Shown here: positions 51,303 through 61,744 of the stretch, in pieces | How positions within the stretch are numbered: the stretch's first letter is position 1 | Layout of the letters: the number at the start of each line of letters is the position of its first letter | Assembly (NCBI GenBank): GCA_028456385.1 | Contig: JALNQF010000185.1 | Span: 20,578 to 84,577, forward strand | Length of the DNA: 64,000 nucleotides | Reading direction: 5' to 3' | DNA from: Ophiosphaerella korrae | Lineage: Eukaryota; Ascomycota; Dothideomycetes; Pleosporales; Phaeosphaeriaceae | Translations under genes and position numbers: made by a program | The notes under the pieces: model-generated | Seen by the model: the letters and a program-made list of their open reading frames with translations, nothing else | Database searches by the model: none | Told to the model about the DNA's origin: nothing

Positions 51303-51368
51303 AAGTAAGAGGCAGGTGGCGACCCGCAGTTGGCGAGATGAGTTGGAATATATAGTTTGAGTAGCTAC

Positions 51369-51800
51369 ATGGCGAGTTGGTGTCGGAGGCTATCTACTCC
51401 ATCCGATCCTTTATCGGTGCCCACACAGAGCCGCATTGCTGACCTAAGCCTCCCCGATCACGTGCGGTTCTACTACACCACAATATATAGCTATTGTTTA
51501 TACTGCAAAGAGACAGGAGGCTGGCCTCGGTTCGCTACTGGTAAGTAGCCCAAGTAGTCTATTACGCTCTCCAAGTTAATCATATGTAGATCATCCTCCT
51601 AACTTCGCTTTTCAGTCTCTGCTCTCTTCCGTTTGTGAGAGCATGGGACAGGTTACCCTCAGATTCTACCCAGCTTGGTGCGGAACGTCAAACATCAAGG
51701 CCATAATTAGAGCTAGGAAAGTTTTTGGTAAGTAATTAACATCAGTTTTGATCATTTTTACTCATGTTTCTTTACAGGCTTCAACATCTGCCAGGACTGA
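51369..51800 (+). CDS. Possible three-exon small protein, 110 aa
   Basis: Exons 51369-51540, 51590-51727 and 51778-51800 join across two introns with good GTAAGT donors and TGTAG/TTACAG acceptors to give 110 residues. The product has several Cys and aromatic residues (SYCLYCKETGGW, LRFYPAWCGTSN) and no signal peptide. No family is recognised. The third exon is only seven codons. A longer open frame runs to 51984 in another phase, so the 3' end is uncertain. Confidence 0.35.
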
Positions 51801-52340
51801 AGGGAAATTTCCGGACAAGTATCTGGGATCTGACAAAAGAGAGGCAGAGATATATCTGGACATGTATTTGACAACTCCTAGGATACCACAACACAGTCAA
51901 GTAAGAATGGAAGAATGGCTGAAGGTGGGGCGATCAGGGACCGCGCGCAAACAACTCAGCCGCATTGAGCATGGTAGCGTTTAGGCTTCCAGCATTACAC
52001 GCTTTGACAGTACTTCTAGAATAAACGATCAATGGACCTTATAAGTTTGCTTATAATATACTTCTTAGAGAAGCAATATTAGCATTAAAGTGTTAATATA
52101 AAGCCTCTGGTATTAGGCGGGTGCAATAGTTGGTTCTCGCGGATGACTTCAAGGGCTCGCAAAAGCACTTGACACTAAAGAGGTATTGTTGGGGACAATG
52201 TGGAAAGAGTATCGATTGTATTGCTTGCAAGTAATAGGGTGTAGTAGCTATAGCAAAGTGAACACAGCTACCTAAGTATGATGAACGTGGTGGTTATATA
52301 CGGTGTCCGTCTCCCAAGTATCCTGAGTGTTCTGTCACGT
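51801..52340. other. AT-rich spacer before transposon
   Basis: No gene apart from the out-of-phase open frame noted above, which ends at 51984. It ends at the left inverted repeat of the Tc1/mariner-like element. Confidence 0.4.
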
Positions 52341-53763
52341 GGGTGACAAAATGATTCGCACACCGAAATAGCTTGGCGCACCCACCAACTTCCAAGCTAT
52401 CTAACTTACTCAAAATCAAACAATTTCTTAGTTTTTCAATGGCAGAGAGGTCTAAAATTACTGAATATAATACGCGTAGGAGAGAAAAGGTGCGCGGCGC
52501 AATTGAATACCTAGAGTCCCGTGGAATTGAGCACTCTAAAGAGAGCGTTTTTCGACACTTCGGCGTCAAGCACCACCAGGGCTGGGCTAGGCTATGATTT
52601 CAGAGGGTAGTGTCGATCGTCGTCACCATAATTCTGGTGAGCCTAAGCGCCGTAACAGGCCATCTACTATCTCTAATTACTATCTCAGAGAGATAGACCG
52701 AATAATCAAAGAAGGGGGGTTTGAGGCACGCAAGTTAAGCTGGCTTGAGCTAGATTTAAAGTTAGACTTGAAGGCGTCAGCGCACGTGCAATCTCTCGAG
52801 CGATGGGCAATTGTATAAACTACTCTAAGTGCATTGCATACTAGAAGAGATAGGTAAATAATTGTACTACAGGAGCGCGAAAGGAGTAGGCTAAGGCTAA
52901 GTTGGCACTCTGCCTAGAGCTAGAAGACTGGTATATTATTCGATTCTTAGATGAAATTCACTGGGCGTTTAGACTGCAGGGCTCTATATATATTACTCGA
53001 AAGCCTGGTGAACGCTACTGTGCTGATTGTATTCAGCAGAGAGATAAGAAAGATCACCATTAATGAGAAATGAAGCGTGCACACGCCTGGGTTGCTGTTG
53101 GATACAACTTTAAGAGCAATCTTACGTTCTACGACTCAGGCAATACTAACAGCAAGATGACCTAGTAGGCTTATATTAGTCAGATACTCGAACTAGTTGT
53201 AAAGCCCTGGCTAGAGTGAAGAAATTGCTTGTCCTTGAGGAAGATAGCGACTCTGGCCATAGGCCTAGTAAAAAGAACATCGTAAGGCAGTAGAAACAGA
53301 ATAATCAGCTTACTAGCTACTTCAACTACCACTCATATCCAAACCCCTCTATTATTGAGAACTGCTGGCGACTACCTGAGTAGTACGTTAAGAAGTATCC
53401 ACATTAGGATGAGAGTAATACAAGAGAGCTGGCGCTTGAAGGATGGGAGAAAATCACTTAAGATTTCATAAATTAGCGTGTCAAAACTATGCTGCAGAGA
53501 CTTAGAGACGTAATACAGATGGACGGGCAAATGACTGGCTGGTAGTAAGAGCCAGATGAGTCAGATGGGCGAGATGGGCGCCCACCGCGGCGCCCAACAC
53601 CATCAAAATCGGTATACAGTGCTTTAGAGCCATCTCAATAACCTCGTATCTCAATTACAGCGTAATTCAGCTCAAAATACGCTCAAAAACCATGTTTGTA
53701 TGGCATCTCTATAGTATTGTGGTGCGCCAAACTATTTTGGTGTGCGGATAATTTTGCCACCCC
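52341..53763 (+). mobile_element. Tc1/mariner-like element, degenerate
   Basis: Bounded by ~44-bp terminal inverted repeats at 52341-52384 and 53719-53763 sharing TCGCACACCGAAATAGCTTG with a few transitions. Inside, the plus strand encodes a broken fungal Tc1/mariner transposase: a helix-turn-helix N-terminus (KITEYNTRRREKV, SVFRHFGVKHH), first acidic block IRFLDEIHWAFRLQG, second LEEDSDSGH (in a shifted frame), third NPSIIENCWR, and the C-terminal tail QRLRDVIQMDGQMTGW. Many TAG/TAA codons stand where Gln or Trp is expected, a C-to-T/G-to-A pattern. No clear TA target duplication was seen, so exact ends may be off by a few bases. Not functional. Confidence 0.8.
52438..52818 (+). pseudogene. 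N-terminal part of decayed transposase
   Basis: Two adjacent open frames, ending at 52597 and running 52594-52818, encode the DNA-binding part of the transposase. The stop at the end of the first marks one lesion; after 52818 the frame is broken repeatedly up to about 53,560. It belongs to the enclosing Tc1/mariner-like element. Confidence 0.6.
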
Positions 53764-54019
53764 TCCCTGCCGAGGTTTCTCTGGAACTTCAAACGGGAAC
53801 TGCAGGATCGCGACATAAAGTTATTACCCTAATAACTACTATTTATACCTAGCTAGCTATAGACCTACTTCAGTTCCCGTAGTAGGCCCTGTTCTAGGCA
53901 CGCACCTGGTTAGATCTATTTGCTATCCCATCTAATTATGTGGCTGGGTATTGCTCAAGTAAGTTAGTGTACGCACTAGATAGGCAGTTCCTTGCAAACT
54001 CTAATCCATCATACAGGCT
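53764..54019. other. Spacer between elements
   Basis: TA-rich sequence, no gene, probably also RIP-affected. Confidence 0.4.
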
Positions 54020-54099
54020 GCATGTCATCTAACCATGGGTTTGCCAAGGATACCATGGGCCTAACCAAGAAGAGGCACCGTAATACAGCCGACGTTCGG

Positions 54100-54179
54100 C
54101 CCATGGTTAGGCTGAGTTTTCCCATGGTTAGGCTGAGTTTTCTCATGGTTAATCAGAGTTTTCTCATGGTTATTTCTCG
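54100..54179 (+). repeat. 21-bp tandem repeat, about 3.8 copies
   Basis: Units start at 54100, 54121, 54142 and 54163. The first two are identical (CCCATGGTTAGGCTGAGTTT plus T), the third differs at several positions and the fourth is partial. The CCATGGTTAG core is the same word found at the element's termini. Confidence 0.8.
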
Positions 54180-54364
54180 TAAAAGCACGTTCTAAACACA
54201 ACGGCCAGCTTAGACACTGCATTTGGCCTGTTCAACCCTTTCGTTATCCGGAGGGAAGATAACATTAATGAAGATCGCACACTTGAGCTTGGGGACCTAT
54301 TTGCCGCCCCTGTTGATAGCAGTAGAAACAAAACAACAGACCCTACCTAGGTAAAGTAATTTAG

Positions 54365-54886
54365 AACATGTTCTAAACGCGTTCCAACTAGCGTATAGGA
54401 AACTAATCTAGAACGTGATTAGAACGCGTTTGAAACGCGTTTCACACACTTACCTATCAATGGCGCGAGGATGCTGTGGTGAATCCGCCCCTCAGCATTC
54501 TCGCATAGCGCAATGTCGCTGTATCCGTGCTAGTTTTTGATGTAGGTTCTTAGGCTACCTCTCGTACCTAATTTTCGCTATATTAATTAGAACATACTTA
54601 AAACGTTTTGTAAACACGTTCTTACTCTACAGATGCTATTGCCTACTGGGGCCCTGCAAAACAACTCTCCGATCTCTACCACTAGGTCGCTGCTGTTGTT
54701 GAGCTAAAATAGCCTTAAGCCTTGAGGTGCTGATATCAGGTTGATATAACGTCGGTAGTCATGCTAGAACGTAATTAGAACGTGCTTGCAACATGTTTCA
54801 TTAACCTACGTTTTGTGCTAGAGTCTTGCAAACTATTGTGTCGTGTGCGCGGGAACGTGTTACGAACGTGATCTTAACGTGTTGTA
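54365..54886. repeat. Five arrays of an 11-bp AAC(G/A)(T/C)G-type repeat
   Basis: Arrays at 54365-54389, 54412-54444, 54591-54623, 54768-54800 and 54854-54886. All but the first hold three head-to-tail units spaced exactly 11 bp, for example AACGTGATTAG then AACGCGTTTGA then AACGCGTTTCA. The consensus is roughly AACGTGTTTNA. The 11-bp period is near one helical turn, as in iterons or clustered protein-binding sites. Confidence 0.7.
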
Positions 54887-55080
54887 AATATCTTGTGTGG
54901 TGCTGAGTTGTGCTCGCTTGGGGCTGCGCACGCGCTAACCCCAGCTTGACGTAGCTATCACAACCTTGGCCTAGCGCTATTTCCATGGCATCCCCGGCTA
55001 ATCTTGCCATGGCATCCTTAGCTAACCCATGGTTAGATGACATGCCAACACATCCATCATATTCTCGCAATTGAAAATTA

Positions 55081-56436
55081 CTATGGTACAGGGCATAGGT
55101 AGTGTAGGTGGGTCCCGGGCGGCAGGGGTGCGCAGCAGTGGCGTAAGCCTAATTTAGTTTTATTTTACATACAATTTCAGTAAGCCGTGTGACCACCTTT
55201 AGCGTCAATCACTGCCTGGCATCGTGCTGGTATGCTGTCAATGAGCTGTCTCAACAGCTCTTGTTAGACCGCAGCTCTACTCCACTGCGCCAAACAAACC
55301 TAAAAAGGTAGATAAGTATTCAACAACGTTAAATACCAGAGTAGAACAGTATATATCGTTACAAAGGCCTACTAGCCCTTGGCACTCGGCTTAGTATGCG
55401 CTAATTGCAATACTACTACAGCCCTGCAGGCCTTGTAGGCACTAAAGCCTAACAGCTCTAGTGTAATACTATCCTAGGCTTCTTGGACTATCTCACGTAG
55501 CTAGTTATATATACGCTGCCTGCCTCTAGGTAGATCTAGGTAGTAAGTTTCTATATAATCCTTTATTTTGTTCTAGACTGCTTTAATTAGGTTTATGTCT
55601 AGAGAGTAGGCTAGCTAGAAGATAGGGTAGATACTACGCTTGTAGAGCTCCTCTCAAGTAAATAACGTAGAGTAACCTAGTGCACTGTCCTATATAAATC
55701 TTAAGTAAGGATTTAGACGTAGCTAGCTATAGATAAGAGGGACTGTCTTCTCGCAGTAGCTCTCCTTGTTAATACTTTTCTACTCCTTCTCCTAGAAGAG
55801 AGACAGTCCCTTTATTATACTAGAGAATGTTAAGTCGCAGCTCTACTCTACCGCGCTAAACAAACCTAAAAAGGTAACTAAGTATTTAACAACGTTGAAT
55901 ATAGGAGTAGAACAGTATATATTGCCTAAGGGCCCTTAGAGCCCTTGTCTTGCGCTCTTGCGCAGCTACGGCCTACTGCAGCCTGTAGCGTGACAAAAGG
56001 GACCCTCTACAAGACGCTTATAAGATATCTAGCGTACTTCTTGTAAGTAATAGATAAAAGCAATAAGCTTATTAACTTTAGCGTTACTAAGAGATAGCTT
56101 AGGACTAGTTCGCTTCTTAGGCGTGACGCGTTTAGCGTAGATAGCGTAGCTAACCTGTCTCTCTGTCACCTTAAGATAGGCCGCTATCTACTGCTAGGTA
56201 TAGCCGGCTGAATAGAGTGTCTGAATTTGAAGTTGTTTATCGCGAGAAAGATACTAGTAACGCGGCATTGATGGAGGCGTTATAACTAAGGAGAGGATAT
56301 AGACATACAGGCAACTGAAAATTATAGATTTTAATACAAAAATACAGAGGATTTGATGTAAACAGTCGGGTAGAGAGATATCGCTTAACCCCTGCCGCCC
56401 GGGACCCACCTACACTACCTATGCCCTGTACCATAG
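55081..56436 (-). mobile_element. Tc1/mariner-like element with identical 49-bp ends
   Basis: Termini 55081-55129 and 56388-56436 are perfect inverted repeats of 49 bp (CTATGGTACAGGGCATAGGT at the outer edge), flanked by TA at 55079-55080 and 56437-56438, the expected target duplication. The minus strand carries transposase fragments: SRDKQLQIQTLYSAGYT, a stop, IAAYLKVTERQVSYAIYAKR, and the C-terminal tail RCQAVIDAKGGHTAY near 55,170-55,240. The centre is unreadable (many stops). Intact ends with a broken body suggest strong inactivation of the body, or recent mobilisation as a non-autonomous copy. Confidence 0.88.
55271..55922 (+). repeat. 86-bp direct repeat inside the element
   Basis: Copies at 55271-55356 and 55837-55922 are about 87% identical, and most differences are transitions. 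They lie 566 bp apart in the same orientation within the Tc1/mariner-like element. This suggests internal duplication or an insertion between duplicated ends. Confidence 0.75.
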
Positions 56437-56603
56437 TATAGCAGGTCGAATGGAATTAGGATAAAAGTTTCTCCATTTCCTAGTGCATGAAAAAGGTAGC
56501 CCATCTTATATTTCTTCGAGCTCAACGTTGCGGTGCTAAACGGCGGCGATCTCTGACCCTTTCTCCGCACTTCGCAACGCTCAACCTAGAAACATCCGAG
56601 GTC

Positions 56604-57610
56604 ATGGCACCTCTAGATAATACCACCCCGGCAACCCGCTTCGAGAGCTACAATATTTATCGCACATCTTATAAGAAGATTCGCGACCATGAGATTGAGG
56701 TCGGTATACTCGTTCCAAAGCACTTGAAGCCCGGGAAGAGCCCACTATTAGTCAAATTCCACGGCGGAGGCCTGGTAAGTTGAAGCGATTAATTTATTGG
56801 TATTATGGCAATCTGATTACAACTTTCAAGGTCACCGGTACAGCGCTCTACCCTGATTGGTTCTCGGCCTGGTTTGTCCCATTCACGCAACGCAATAACG
56901 CAGTCACTGTATTGCCAAACTACCGCCTCATCCCCGAGCACAGCGGCAGCGATATACTTGAGGACCTCGCAGATTTCTGGACTTGGTTCAATGATGGTGG
57001 CGTTGGAAAGTTCCTTGCTTCCCAGGACATGGCCGTCCAGCTAGACTACGACCATCTGCTTGTCTCGGGTGAGTCCGCAGGTGGCTATATGGCCATTCAG
57101 GCTGGTCTTACTAGACCCAAGGGCGAGATCAAAGCCATACTGGTTCAATACCCAATGACTGACTCACTCCGCTTGAAGCCTACAGAGGCTTTCTTCTTTG
57201 CCCCTTCCCCACCGTTGTCGGTCATAGACGATCATATGGCATCGATTGAGCCTGGCACAGTTATCTCCAGTGCGGATTTCCCTGCCCGTATGGAGCTCAT
57301 TTACGGACTGGGCGTTTCTGGCCGTTTTAACGAGTTCTTCGGCACAGATAAACATCTTTGGCCGATTACCGCCATAGAGGAAGCGAAATCACTTCCGCCA
57401 ACACTAATTTTCCATGGCGAGCAGGACACTGTTGTCAGTATTGAGGATTCCAGGACCTTTGTAAAGAAGGTTCGAGATGTGATTCCAGATGCCGAGATTA
57501 GGCTTACAGTGAGAGACGGTGATCATGGATTCGATGGTGAGCACAAAGAGGATGAAGAAGAGTGGCTGAGGGTGGGGCTGCAGTGGATTGAAGAAAATTG
57601 GCTTGCTTAA
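56604..57610 (+). CDS. Alpha/beta hydrolase (esterase/lipase-like), 316 aa
   Basis: Serine hydrolase of the alpha/beta fold, HSL/carboxylesterase-like. The oxyanion motif HGGGL is followed by the intron (56775-56830), which joins it to VTGTALYPDW in frame. The nucleophile elbow is GESAGG (Ser ~residue 141). The likely acid is Asp in GEQDTVVSIEDS and the His is in DGDHGFDGE near the C-terminus, so the triad looks complete. The protein is soluble with no signal peptide, so it is probably cytosolic. The start at 56604 directly precedes the conserved N-terminus; an upstream in-frame ATG at 56487 would add 39 atypical residues. The start lies only 168 bp from the transposon end, so its promoter may overlap element DNA. 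Substrate unknown. Confidence 0.9.
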
Positions 57611-57873
57611 CTGGTGAGAAGCTCTCATTGGGTGATATGTTCGCCGAATGCATATTCTCAGTAAATATCAAGGCATTATGTTTTACCTTTGTATGATCAA
57701 CTATGCCAGTCCCAGTAGACAGGCATGTTGAGGACAAGTCTCCCAAATTTGCATGTATTTACTGATTTGACACTACTTCCTATATCCGATAACTTCGCTC
57801 AACACAACAATGATAATCAACATTGATAACTTGCACAAATAAGGTGCAATATATAGCAGATACGAAAAGAGCT

Positions 57874-60262
57874 TTATCCATCTACTGGAACTATTCTTGG
57901 GCGCTTGCACCTCCAAAAGAATCCTAGATCCAAAACCCAGTCGACCTGGAACAGGTCTACAACAGACTTTTCGCGCCCTTGGTCGTTGGTCGCCGTCACA
58001 GAACTTATGCCCATATGCCGCCTCCCATCCCTCCCAAGGTACATGCCGAAACAGTACTTCTGTTTCGCCAGGAGGACCTTTGCTTGTAGGTGCTTCTCTT
58101 TATCCGTACTATCTTGCACTTGGAACTCCTCATTGTCTAGAATCGGGCTATCGTACACAAATGCCGCAGTGTCGAGAATTGATAGCCAATCCGGTCGAGG
58201 CGTACGGTAATTTGCTGGAGAGCGTGCAAAAAAGAGACAGACAGTATAAATGCAGAGGATAACGAAGGCAGCGTGAAAATTGGTACGATTGATGATCATT
58301 CGGAATTTTCCATCTGGTTCGCGTAGCCCGTTGAAGATTTGGCCTGCTACAATAACAGAAAAGGTCGAAGTGAGCGCAAGGAATGCGTGCCAAGCTACGT
58401 AGATGTGACCGTTAGAGATAGCGTTGAATATAACCACAACAGGGTTTAGTGATATGTAATCCAACAATAGATTATCCTCTGCGAGTCTGGGCGTGGAGAG
58501 TCCCTCAAGAGCCTGGCAGGTCCGGTATCGGATATCCGCTACGAGGAATACTGTGCTGAAATACATAAAAAGAAAGGCTGGAAGAAAGCTAAAGGTAATC
58601 CCGATAATGATTTTGGAGATAAAATCATTAGTATTCTCGTTGCTCGAACGATGAAGATAATCGCCAATCGACCGGGCCTCAATTGATTCGTAATTGCTAC
58701 GCCGGCTAAAACGTGGAAGGTATTGCTGGAGCCCAGTGGTGCTGAAGGGTAAGTAAATCGTACCGTCTGACATACTAATAATCGATTTGATTATGCATAT
58801 GAGAGCAGAGAGTAACATGAAGATTAGAAAGAAATCTGATGTTCCGATCTGCAGCCAACGATATCTCGAGTATTCCGGAGAACACACTGTGTCACCATCA
58901 CAATTTCGAGGTTTTTCTAGAGTATATATCAGGAAAGTTGAAAATACTAGTGGAACTGATCGCTTCCTACCTGATTCTGTGTATATTGGCTGGTTGCATC
59001 CCCTATTGAGTTGATGATATAAATGAACAGAGTTATGCAAACTCTCAGAGGTGACCTGTGTGGAATCTGGTATGTCTCGAACATCCAACGATTTCCCTTC
59101 TTTGTATGTTCAGAGTTGTTTTTGAAGGATATAGATCTTGACTTACTGTTAAGAAACCGGATGCCATGAATAATGGGACCATTCCTGTCTTTGTTGCCAA
59201 TAGCCCAGTCTCAAGACGCCATAATTTGGACCCCATGTACGGGCTTTTGCCTGAATTTTGTATCCGTTGAGGAACTCAGTACCTGCAAATGCTTGTCGAC
59301 AATTCAGATTGCTCAATAAGGCTAATTGTGAGGCTAATGACGCAGGCTCCCACTTCAGACCTGTCGGTCGATTGAGCAACTTGAAGAACATCCCAGCAAC
59401 ACCTACGACGATCATACTGTATAGAATAATCAATATTGCAGAAATACCCCCTGAAATGTCTGCTGTCCATCCCGTGCCATCCCATGTGACCTGCAACAAA
59501 GCTGCTTTGAGTGGCGTAAGCAAAATTCCAACCAGGAGCGCTGTGATGTGTATCAGCAGGCTCATGTAATGACGGCCTCTTACAAAAGCCCCAATCGCGC
59601 GACTGTCATAGTCATATTGAGCGAGTGAGCCTACCGCGTCATTATTACCAGACACTCGATTTTTGGAAGACTTCCTGGAATCGATTGGCACAGAAGCCAT
59701 TGTAACGTACGGCATCAGACGGAAGTATGAACGAGTTAGCGACCTCCAATAAATTGCCGTGATAGACCCGACTAAGGTAGGAACATATTCGATTAGCACT
59801 TTATTGGAGCTAACCCGAGTACGAAGACGCGCAGGATTTGTGCGGTCAAAGTGTAAGAGTGTCGCGAAGCCAGCCAAGCAAGCAGCAAAAAAGATAAATG
59901 CAAGGACCAGTGCCCAGTTTCTCAACACTAGAGGCCGGAAATCCAGGCTTGGGTATCCCTCTGGCACGTCGATAGGATAATATTCTTGATCAGTCCCTAT
60001 CTAACATAAGCCTAGGATATGTGATAGAGTTGTAGAAAGGGAACTCTAGAATAGGTAGCTCACCGGAAGGGGTATCGGTACTAGAATGTCGGGGTATTGG
60101 CCTGCCAGGCTCGATCCTCTCTTCTTCTGAATACACCTGCTGTAGAATGCCTTCGTTTGTTCCCTGCTGACCGAAGCTGTGTGGAGGGTCTTGCCTAGGT
60201 TCATGCATACCTCGCCCTTCCGTCAACCCCATTTCTGTGGTTGGGGTAATAAATGATGCCAT
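57874..60262 (-). CDS. DUF3433-like multi-pass membrane protein with apparent frameshift
   Basis: Long fungal membrane protein of unknown function. The N-terminus is cytosolic and ~65 residues long, then an intron (59997-60063) leads into helices including LVLAFIFFAACLAGFATLL, SLLIHITALLVGILLTPLK and AILIILYSMIVVGVAGMFF. The block EYVPTLVGSITAIYWRSL is the part that resembles DUF3433 as I recall it. After a second intron (59100-59146) a further ~400 residues contain four to five more helices. The frames disagree near 59,190: the upstream exon reads LRLGYWQQ, but the downstream exon requires NGPIIHGIRFLN one base out of phase, and exon lengths sum to 3n+1. This is either a frameshift mutation, a sequencing error or an unrecognised mini-intron. 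Roughly 757 residues if the phase is corrected. Confidence 0.65.
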
Positions 60263-60663
60263 TCAGGCAGGAATCGGATAATTCAGATAGCAAAATGCAG
60301 GGTCAAATACCTGATTAAAATGAACAGCAAAGGTTTTCCAGAGTCTCATCATGTGAATAGCAGCTGAACACCCAGGCATTGGTCATGTTCAAATCCTGAG
60401 CGCTTAGAGCTAAGTGGCTTTTGAATTGATCAAGAGGACAATGCTATAGGCTGATACAAGCCACTAACTCATGATAGAGAGTTGTGGCTTCACGCTAGCG
60501 GGTGTCGCAGCAAGGCTGAGGACTCAGCCCTAGGCAACACCGAAGCACTCATAAGCATTGGCAACTAAAATAAGTGTCCAAACATGGCGTAACAAGAGAA
60601 GAAAGTCTGTAAGAACAGCCGGCTACAAAATGAAAAGATCTAACGCAGGATGCCAATAAGGTA
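60263..60663. other. Spacer before pogo-like element
   Basis: Contains the upstream region of the DUF3433-like gene. No gene is seen. It ends with TA at 60662-60663, the probable target duplication of the next element. Confidence 0.5.
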
Positions 60664-61744
60664 GTTTACAAGCGAGCGCCGGGCCTCATCAACTTTGCGC
60701 ACCCATCTTATCTCAACTCACAATGGCTCAACGCCACGCTACTCATTTAACTTCAAATGAAGCAGATATCTAGCTTGCTATCCCATCTATTGAATCAAAC
60801 CAAATTCAAGGCAATTGGCGCGCTGCTATAGTCTTCAACGTAGCTGAGAGAACTCTCCGCCGCCGACACGATGGTATACCTGCCCGACGCGATTGCCAGC
60901 CTAACTCAAGGAAGCTCAGCCAGCTAGAGAAGGGGGTAATAGTCGATCATACTCTCAATCCGGATTCTCGTAATTTTGCCTCAACTCTAGCTATTGTACG
61001 TAAGATAGCTAATAAGCTACTCACTCAGTGTAGGGGCAGCTCTGTCAGCATCTACTAGGCGCGTAACTTTGTTAAGTGTACAGACAGTCTTACGACGCGT
61101 TTTAATTGCCTATATAATATGCAGCGAGCCTTGTGTAAGGACCTAGCTACTATAAGTAGCTAGTTTGAGCTGGTGCAGCATACAAGAGCTCTACACACCT
61201 ACTCTAGCTACTCTAGCTCTACTAGAAGCTCTCTAGGTAGCTTGTACGCTAAGTAATATACGTAATCGAGTACGCCGGCATAAGAGCTCGTCGCTAGAAT
61301 TGATTATTGCCGCAATTAATTAACTTAAAAAGGGAGCTTATAGAATAATGCTAATAGCGAAGCTACTAAGTACCTAGAACGCTGATATTATACGGGCCAA
61401 TAAGGCAGCTAATATGGATAAATTACAGAAGAAGAAGAAGCATATTTAGTAGCGGAGGACCTTAACAAAGGGATAAGGAGAGGATATAATTACTTAACTA
61501 AAGGCTGATTACCCGATTGATCGTGAACAGCACGAGAGTAGGCGGCATTCAGGCTCGAGTTGCTAGGCTCGCGCGCTATAAGAGGTCTAGAGAGACTAGG
61601 CACAACTCACGTACATATAAGAAAGATAGAGAAGCTACTACTTAATTTATTATATAAATATATACTCTTTACTCTACTGCGTTGTTGAGTTGTACACTTG
61701 AGGAGGTGCGCAAAGTTAGTGAGGCCCGGCGCTCGCTTGTAAAC
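60664..61744 (+). mobile_element. Fot1/pogo-like element, truncated and decayed
   Basis: Inverted termini share GTTTACAAGCGAGCGCCGGG and continue for ~40 bp with a few transitions (left from 60664, right to 61744). TA lies at the left flank and CA at the right, compatible with a mutated TA duplication. The plus strand begins MAQRHATHLTSNEADI, then a stop, LAIPSIESN, FNVAERTLRRRHDGIP, LNPDSRNFASTLAIVRKIA and LYNMQRALCKDLA. This is the helix-turn-helix plus CENP-B-like N-terminal region of pogo-family transposases. The DDE catalytic part is not recognisable, so it is a deletion derivative or heavily RIP-mutated. The 61.1-61.5 kb stretch is full of TAGCTA/CTAGCT words. Confidence 0.8.

Larger units (their letters stand above)
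54020..55045. mobile_element. Unclassified ~1.03 kb inverted-repeat element with iterated 11-bp arrays
   Basis: Ends at 54020-54058 and 55007-55045 are inverted copies about 39 bp long with three or four mismatches (shared core GCATGTCATCTAACCATGGG). The interior has no transposase. It contains a 21-bp tandem repeat near the left end and five clusters of an 11-bp AACGTG-type repeat. This fits a non-autonomous DNA transposon or a decayed accessory element, but no family is recognised. The left and right ends encode related peptides (MSSNHG.AKD.M) in outward-reading frames, probably a by-product of the repeat. Confidence 0.5.

Noticed and set aside
54365..54886. CRISPR-like interpretation of the repeated short arrays
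   Set aside because: Units are 11 bp head-to-tail without unique spacers, and the genome is eukaryotic.
59231..59265. A 32-nt intron (GTACTG..TTCAG) that would explain the phase problem in the DUF3433-like gene
   Set aside because: Too short for a fungal intron, and it yields a third frame that does not match the downstream exon either.
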